NCBI RefSeq assembly: GCF_029961765.1
Contig: NZ_CP124681.1
Location: forward strand, 310,001 to 374,000
Direction: 5' to 3'
Length of the DNA: 64,000 nucleotides
DNA from: Nocardioides sp. QY071
Lineage (GTDB): Bacteria; Actinomycetota; Actinomycetes; Propionibacteriales; Nocardioidaceae
Part shown: piece by piece, positions 59,249 to 64,000 of the stretch
How the letters are laid out: each line of letters begins with the position of its first letter
How positions within the stretch are numbered: position 1 is the stretch's first letter
Position numbers and translations under genes: made by a program
Notes under the pieces: generated by a model
What the model was told of the DNA's origin: nothing
The model's database searches: none
The model's input: the letters and a program-made list of their open reading frames with translations, nothing else

Positions 59249-60703
59249 TCAGGCCGAGAACTCCAGCGCCTCGTCCTCGACGGCCTTGCGGAAGACGAGG
59301 ATGTCCTTGAAGTAGTTCATCTTCAGCCGCCACGGGAACGTCGCGCCCTGCTTGGGCAGCGAGTCGATCGAGCGCATGACGTAGCCCGCCTCGAAGTCCA
59401 GGAACGGCTCCTCGGCGACCGACGGGTCACGACGCGGGACGACCATCCGGGTGCCGGTCTCGTCCATGCGGCGCAGCACCTTGACGACGTACTCGCAGAC
59501 CAGGTCGGCCTTCAGCGTCCACGACGCGTTGGTGTAGCCGATGATGAACGCGAAGTTGGGGATCTCGCTGAGCATCAGGCCCTTGTAGGCCATCGTCTCC
59601 GAGGGCGCGATCTTCGTGCCGTCGACGCCCAGCGTCGCGCCGCCGAAGATCTGCAGGTTGAGGCCGGTGGCGGTGATGATGATGTCCGCCTCGAGCTCCT
59701 TGCCGGACTTGAGCAGGATGCCCTTCGGCGTGAACCGGTCGATGTGGTCGGTCACGATGTCGACGGTGTGGTGGCGCAGTGCCTTGAACAGGTCGCCGCC
59801 GGGGACGGCGCACAGCCGCTGGTCCCACGGGTCGTACGGCGGCTTGAAGTGCTCGTCGAAGCTGACGTCGTCGGGCAGCTGGCGCTCGAGCAGCTTGCGC
59901 AGCAGTGCGCGCGACTCCTTGGGCCGGGCCTGGCAGAACTCGTAGAACGCGATCCGGCTGGTGAGGTAGCGGGTGCGGACCAGCTTCTGCGCGAGCTTGT
60001 CGGGCAACCGGCGGTACATCTCGGCCGAGATCTTGTCGTACGCCGGCTGGCTGATGATGTACGTCGGCGTGCGCTGCAACATCGTGACGTGACCGGCGCC
60101 CGAGTCGGCCAGCGCGGGGATCAGGGTGACCGCGGTGGCCCCGGAGCCGATCACGACGACCCGCTTGCCGGCGTAGTCGAGGTCCTCGGGCCAGTGCTGC
60201 GGGTGCACGATCTGCCCGGCGAACTCGTCGGCGCCGGCGAAGCTCGGGGTGAAGCCCTCGTCGTAGCGGTAGTAGCCGGACGTCGACCACAGGAAGCTCG
60301 CGGTCAGCTCGATCGTCTCGCCGGTGTCGGTGCGCTCGACGGTGACCGTCCAGCGGGCGTCCTCGGTGGAGAACTCCGCGTGCACCAGCTTGTGGTGGTA
60401 GCGGATGTGCTGGTCGATGCCGTTCTCGGCCGCCGCCTCCTTGAGGTAGGCGAGGATGTCGGGACCGTCGACGATCGCCTTGGTGCCCTTCCACGGCTTC
60501 CAGCCGAAGCCGAGGGTGTGCATGTCGGAGTCGGAGCGGATGCCGGGGTAGCGGAACAGGTCCCACGTGCCGCCGAGTGAGTCGCGCATCTCCAGGACGG
60601 CATAGCTCTTGTCCGGGAACGCCTTGGTGACGTGGTACGCCGCGTCGATGCCGGACAGGCCGGCGCCGATGATCAGCACGTCGAGGTGCGTGGTGTCGCT
60701 CAT
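59249..60703 (-). CDS. EthA-like Baeyer-Villiger flavin monooxygenase
   Basis: Protein of 484 aa closely resembling mycobacterial EthA. FAD motif VLIIGAGLSGIDAAYH, the run GGTWDLFRYPGIRSDSDMHT, the BVMO fingerprint FAGQIVHPQHWP, the NADPH Rossmann VVVIGSGATAVTLIPAL, and TATGLNLQIFGGATLG. Such enzymes oxidise ketones to esters and S-oxidise thiocarbonyls. The ATG directly follows the stop of the TetR gene, recalling the ethA/ethR pairing, though here both genes run in the same direction. It is the last gene of the reverse-strand cluster starting beyond the right edge. Confidence 0.94.
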   Translation of the reverse strand: MSDTTHLDVLIIGAGLSGIDAAYHVTKAFPDKSYAVLEMRDSLGGTWDLFRYPGIRSDSDMHTLGFGWKPWKGTKAIVDGPDILAYLKEAAAENGIDQHIRYHHKLVHAEFSTEDARWTVTVERTDTGETIELTASFLWSTSGYYRYDEGFTPSFAGADEFAGQIVHPQHWPEDLDYAGKRVVVIGSGATAVTLIPALADSGAGHVTMLQRTPTYIISQPAYDKISAEMYRRLPDKLAQKLVRTRYLTSRIAFYEFCQARPKESRALLRKLLERQLPDDVSFDEHFKPPYDPWDQRLCAVPGGDLFKALRHHTVDIVTDHIDRFTPKGILLKSGKELEADIIITATGLNLQIFGGATLGVDGTKIAPSETMAYKGLMLSEIPNFAFIIGYTNASWTLKADLVCEYVVKVLRRMDETGTRMVVPRRDPSVAEEPFLDFEAGYVMRSIDSLPKQGATFPWRLKMNYFKDILVFRKAVEDEALEFSA

Positions 60704-61414
60704 TCAGGCTTCCTTGAAGTTGAGGAGCTGCTCGACCGGGAGGTCGGGCACCTCGATCCTGCGGGACGCTGCGAGACCTTCGATCTGCAGCCAGGTCACG
60801 TCGGCGAGCAGCCGCGTGAAGGCGGGGGCCGGGGGGACGAGCTCGTCGCGCGAGCTCCAGCTGCGGACGGCGGCGATGACGCCGCCGACGAGCAGGAAGA
60901 CGTACGGCGTGAGCGCGTTGCGGTCGTCGTCGTCGACCTCGGCGTCGAGGATGGCGAGGAAGCCACCGATGACGAGCTCGATCTGCTCGGCGATCTGGCC
61001 GATCGCGTCGTCGAGCGGCTTGGACGCGGCGCCGGCGATGTCGCGCTCCGCGAAGCGCATCAGGGCGACGTTGTCGGCGCCCCAGCCGACGTACGCCGCG
61101 ATGATCCGCTCGACGATCTGGCGCGGCGTGCCCTCGAGGGTGACCGCGGCGAGCAGCAGCTCGCCGGCCCGGCTGCAGATCTCCTGCTGGATGGCGACGT
61201 CGAGGTCGGTGCGGTCCTCGAAGTAGCGGTAGAGGACGGTGCGGTGGACCGAGGCCTCGTCGGCGATCTGCTGGACGCTGAGCTCGGCGCCGGGCTCGAG
61301 GTCGCGCGCCAGCACCGTCAGCGCCGCCTCGATCACCGCCTGCCGGCGGTCGGCGTTGTGCTGCTGCCAGCGACGCTTGCGCCCGTCGGTCTGCTCCCGC
61401 TTCGGCGTCCCCAT
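60704..61414 (-). CDS. TetR family transcriptional regulator
   Basis: Protein of 236 aa; GGAGGT lies 6 nt before ATG 61414. HTH residues ~22-70: RRQAVIEAALTVLA, LSVQQIADEASVHRTVLYRYFEDR. The ligand domain is helical. It is sandwiched between fprB and the EthA-like monooxygenase with gaps of 20 and 0 bp, so it is probably autoregulated as part of this operon and controls the monooxygenase, by analogy with EthR. No clear palindrome is visible in the 20-bp gap. Confidence 0.92.
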   Translation of the reverse strand: MGTPKREQTDGRKRRWQQHNADRRQAVIEAALTVLARDLEPGAELSVQQIADEASVHRTVLYRYFEDRTDLDVAIQQEICSRAGELLLAAVTLEGTPRQIVERIIAAYVGWGADNVALMRFAERDIAGAASKPLDDAIGQIAEQIELVIGGFLAILDAEVDDDDRNALTPYVFLLVGGVIAAVRSWSSRDELVPPAPAFTRLLADVTWLQIEGLAASRRIEVPDLPVEQLLNFKEA

Positions 61415-61434
61415 GCCGACACCTCCTGCGATCC

Positions 61435-63138
61435 TCACGATGTCAGCGACACGGTACGCCGCAGCAGTCCCCGACGACGTACGGCGGCGGGCGGCGCGGC
61501 GACCGAGCGCTGCTCCGCGACGTCGGTGATCTTGGCGCGGGGCCGGCCGGCCCGCGCACCGCGCTCGCGCTCGGCGGCGTCGAGGCGCTGCCAGGCGGCG
61601 AGGTCGGCCGCGTCGGTGTGCCGCTCGGCGACCAGCGACGCGATCGCGGCGGCCGTGCCACTCGGTGCGGGGAGGCCGGCGTCGAGGTCGTCGAGAATGG
61701 TCTCGACCGTCTCCTGGGCGTCGGTCTTGTTGGTGCCGATGAAGCCGACCGGACCGCGCTTGATCCAGCCGACGACGTAGACGCCCGGCTCGACGCGACC
61801 CTCGTGGTTGGGGACCGTGGCGGTCCGCTCGTCGAACGGCAGCCCGGCGACCGGGGTGCCCCGGTGGCCGACGGAGCGGACGACCAGGCCGGCGTCGAGG
61901 ACGAACGTGTCGTAGGTGGCCTCGGCGCGAACGCTCCCGTCGGTCTCCTCGACCAGGCGGTTGCGGGCGACCCGGACACCGGTGACCCGGCCGTCGGTGC
62001 CGATGACCTCGACGGGGGAGACCGCGAAGCTGAGCACGATCCGCCGCTTGTCGCTGCCATCGGCGACCGGGCGCTCGGCCAGGTCGCGGAGAAGAGCGCT
62101 GCGCTGGTCGTCGCCGGTGAGCAGCGCGGGATCGACGTCGACGACCACGTCGATGTCGTCGAGCGCGGCGAGGCCGATCAGCTCGGGAACGGTGAACGCC
62201 GCCTGCGCGGGACCACGACGGCCGAGGACGACCACCTCGCGCACGTTGCTCGCGCGCAGCTGGTCGAGCGGGCCGGGCGCCAGGTCGGTGCGCTCGAGGA
62301 CCTCGACCGGCCGGGCCAGGATGCGCGCCACGTCGAGCGCGACGTTGCCGTTGCCGACGACGACCGCGCGACCGGACGGGTTGGAGACCGGGCCGAGCGG
62401 GACGTCGAGGTCCTGCTGCTCGGGGTGGCCGTTGTACCAGCCGACCAGGGCCGTCGCCGGGACCGAGCCGGCCAGGTCCTCGCCGGGGATGCCCAGGCTG
62501 CGGTCGGCGGAGGCGCCGACGGCGTACACGACCGCGTCGTAGTGGGACCGCAGGTCGGCGAGGGTGATGCTGGTGCTGTCGGGGGCGCCGACCTCGACGT
62601 CGAGGAAGTAGCGGAACCGCGGCTGCCGCTCGATCGCCTCGAACAGCCGGGTCACCAGCTTGGTCGACGCGTGGTCCGGGGCGACACCGTGCCGGACCAG
62701 GCCGTACGGCGTGCGCAGCCGGTCGTAGACGTCGACTCCGCCGACCTCGGGGTGCTTGAGCAGCTCGTCGGCCGTGTAGAGCCCGGCCGGGCCGGCGCCG
62801 ATCACCGCGACCCGGAACGGGCCGGTGCGGGTGAGGCGGCGCTGCTGCGGAACCAGCGCGACCGGAGTGCGGTCGGCGTGGGGGAACGCGTCGTAGTAGG
62901 CGGCGTTGAGCTCGAGGAACGGCAGCTGCTTGGTCGTCAGCGCGGCGTCGGGCACCATCGCCCCGACCGGGCACGCGGTCGCGCAGGCGCCGCAGCCGAC
63001 GCAGGCGGTCGCGTCGACGTACACCATCTCGGTGGTGCCGAAGCCGGGCTCACCCGGGGCGGGGTGGATGCAGTTGACCGGGCAGGCGACGACGCACGAG
63101 GCGTCGGCGCAGCACGACTGCGTGACGACGTACGCCAT
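61435..63138 (-). CDS. fprB: Ferredoxin-fused ferredoxin/NADP+ reductase FprB
   Basis: Protein of 567 aa. Residues 1-65 form a 7Fe/8Fe ferredoxin (CCADASCVVACPVNCIHP and ACVGCGACATACPVGA); ~105 onward is an adrenodoxin-reductase-type flavoenzyme with VAVIGAGPAGLYTADEL (FAD), VVVGNGNVALDVARIL (NADPH) and GWIKRGPVGFIGTNKTD. The N-terminus and length match mycobacterial FprB. It transfers electrons between NADPH and ferredoxin-type partners; 3 bp upstream lies an AurF-like diiron protein that it may reduce. Confidence 0.94.
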   Translation of the reverse strand: MAYVVTQSCCADASCVVACPVNCIHPAPGEPGFGTTEMVYVDATACVGCGACATACPVGAMVPDAALTTKQLPFLELNAAYYDAFPHADRTPVALVPQQRRLTRTGPFRVAVIGAGPAGLYTADELLKHPEVGGVDVYDRLRTPYGLVRHGVAPDHASTKLVTRLFEAIERQPRFRYFLDVEVGAPDSTSITLADLRSHYDAVVYAVGASADRSLGIPGEDLAGSVPATALVGWYNGHPEQQDLDVPLGPVSNPSGRAVVVGNGNVALDVARILARPVEVLERTDLAPGPLDQLRASNVREVVVLGRRGPAQAAFTVPELIGLAALDDIDVVVDVDPALLTGDDQRSALLRDLAERPVADGSDKRRIVLSFAVSPVEVIGTDGRVTGVRVARNRLVEETDGSVRAEATYDTFVLDAGLVVRSVGHRGTPVAGLPFDERTATVPNHEGRVEPGVYVVGWIKRGPVGFIGTNKTDAQETVETILDDLDAGLPAPSGTAAAIASLVAERHTDAADLAAWQRLDAAERERGARAGRPRAKITDVAEQRSVAAPPAAVRRRGLLRRTVSLTS

Positions 63139-63141
63139 GGC

Positions 63142-64000
63142 TCAGACCGCGGCGGACTTGGGCTCGCTGCGGAAGCGCGAGGGGCTGCCGTGGATGCCGA
63201 GCGCGCGCCACACGAGGCGGGAGACGCGGTTCATCAGGCCGAGCTCCTCGGCGAGCATCCGCACGTCGCCGAAGGTGTCGCGCAGCAGCTTCTGGGACTT
63301 CTCGGACTTCCAGTAGACCTCGCGCATGACGTCCTTGGGGATGCCGAGGTCCTTCTGCATCTGCTTGGTCGGCTTCATGATCACGTCGCACAGCACGCGC
63401 ATGATGAGCGGGTAGGCCAGCGAGAGACCGAAACGCTGGATGCGGCCGTAGTCCTTGGAGCGCTCGACCAGGTAGGTGTGCGCGAAGCCGATGTGGCGGG
63501 CCTCCTCGGCCACGTGGATCTGCATCACGCGGGTGACGATCGGGTGCAGCTCGTGGCCCGAGCGCAGCACCGACTTCTGCAGGTAGTCGATCGGCTCCTC
63601 GCCGGCGAGGATGCCGAAGAAGAAGATGTTGGGCAGCGGGCCGCCGGCCAGGCACAGGAACGGCGCGACCTTGATGAACCAGCCCGGGCCGCCCTTCACG
63701 TCGACGCCGATCCGGTTCACACCCTCCTGGAACATCTGGGTGTGGTGGCACTCCTCGGTCACCTCGTGCGTGGAGTAGCGGAACTCCGCACGGTTGTTGC
63801 CCATCGGGATGAGGTGGCTCATGATGCCGCCGATCAGCACCTGCTCGAACTGCAGGCCGACCTTCATGATGTTGGCGAGGCGGTACTGGCCGATCTCGAT
63901 CTGCCGCTCCAGGGGCAGCGACTTGTACCAGTCGGTGCCGCCGAGCGAGTCGATCTCCGGGAGTACCCAGCGCGGGTCGTTCGGGACGACCTCGAACTCC
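63142..64000 (-). CDS. AurF-like diiron oxygenase (5' end outside the window)
   Basis: The visible 286 C-terminal codons run off the right edge. Diiron ligand motifs of the ferritin-like AurF family are present: STHEVTEECHHTQMFQ and HVAEEARHIGFAHTYL. Other stretches: DSLGGTDWYKSLPLERQIEI near the edge and QKLLRDTFGDVRMLAEELGL near the end. AurF oxidises aryl amines to nitro groups; most actinobacterial relatives have unknown substrates. The gene is followed by fprB after 3 bp; I recall the same order for a mycobacterial pair (Rv0885-fprB), so FprB is its plausible reductase. Confidence 0.85.
   Translation of the reverse strand, partial: EFEVVPNDPRWVLPEIDSLGGTDWYKSLPLERQIEIGQYRLANIMKVGLQFEQVLIGGIMSHLIPMGNNRAEFRYSTHEVTEECHHTQMFQEGVNRIGVDVKGGPGWFIKVAPFLCLAGGPLPNIFFFGILAGEEPIDYLQKSVLRSGHELHPIVTRVMQIHVAEEARHIGFAHTYLVERSKDYGRIQRFGLSLAYPLIMRVLCDVIMKPTKQMQKDLGIPKDVMREVYWKSEKSQKLLRDTFGDVRMLAEELGLMNRVSRLVWRALGIHGSPSRFRSEPKSAAV

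Noticed and set aside
1..64000. CRISPR array, prophage, transposase, integrase or plasmid-type functions
   Set aside because: No regularly spaced direct repeats, no Cas, phage structural, transposase or integrase motifs were seen on either strand. The palindromic repeats have no coding partner in the window.

Overview
The window is about 70% GC, with GTG/TTG starts, many 1-4 bp ATGA/GTGA overlaps between genes, and repeated leaderless promoters (a TANNNT-type hexamer 6-7 nt before the start codon). Together with an FprB/AurF-like pair resembling a mycobacterial gene pair, a tRNA-adenosine-deaminase-associated protein, actinobacterial class F sortases and a TIGR03086-type protein, this points to an actinobacterium, probably Nocardioidaceae (Nocardioides-like). 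The genus is an inference.

Layout. 0-8.4 kb: fatty-acid/aromatic type catabolism (acyl-CoA synthetase 3' end, FAH-family enzyme, metallo-beta-lactamase-fold hydrolase, SCP-x type thiolase), a YeiH-like exporter divergent from a LysR regulator, a frameshifted acetyl-CoA acyltransferase, and a TetR regulator divergent from an MMPL transporter. 10.7-18.9 kb: a LuxR response regulator convergent with an unusual double-module sensor kinase, a permease-ATPase-methyltransferase operon, and a transmembrane Ser/Thr kinase. 18.9-25 kb: DrrAB-like ABC exporter, secreted RCC1-repeat protein, PadR regulator, acyl-CoA dehydrogenase. 25-32 kb: housekeeping (VIT-family transporter, ThpR, PntAB, Upp, TadA with its associated protein). 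32-37.3 kb: an Entner-Doudoroff operon zwf-edd-eda divergent from a ROK regulator. 38.9-43.2 kb: tRNA-Ser(CGA), DedA, an OmpR-type two-component pair, LtrA.

43.2-56.1 kb looks like a cell-surface assembly island and is the most interesting part. It holds a membrane-anchored ECF sigma factor fused to a zinc-finger anti-sigma-like region; one polypeptide carrying a thioester adhesin domain, an ester-bond (VaFE/TQ) domain, two paired-cysteine repeats and a complete class F sortase catalytic domain; a sensor kinase with a degenerate second kinase module; two paralogous LuxR regulators flanking a glycine-rich DUF11 surface protein; and a second, stand-alone secreted class F sortase. Four forward genes of the island carry a similar G/C hairpin element 180-230 bp upstream (consensus CCCCC-N3-5-GGGG-ACAA), which suggests one regulon.

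56.3-64 kb: a small membrane protein, a MoxR ATPase/VWA protein pair, and a reverse-strand cluster of AurF-like diiron oxygenase (partial), FprB ferredoxin-NADP reductase, TetR regulator and EthA-like Baeyer-Villiger monooxygenase. Several convergent gene ends are filled with near-perfect palindromes of recurring families. Two genes (6385-7601 and 48626-49236) appear to carry single-base deletions, which may be real lesions or assembly errors. All alignments here were made by eye; family assignments come from recognising motifs, not from database searches.
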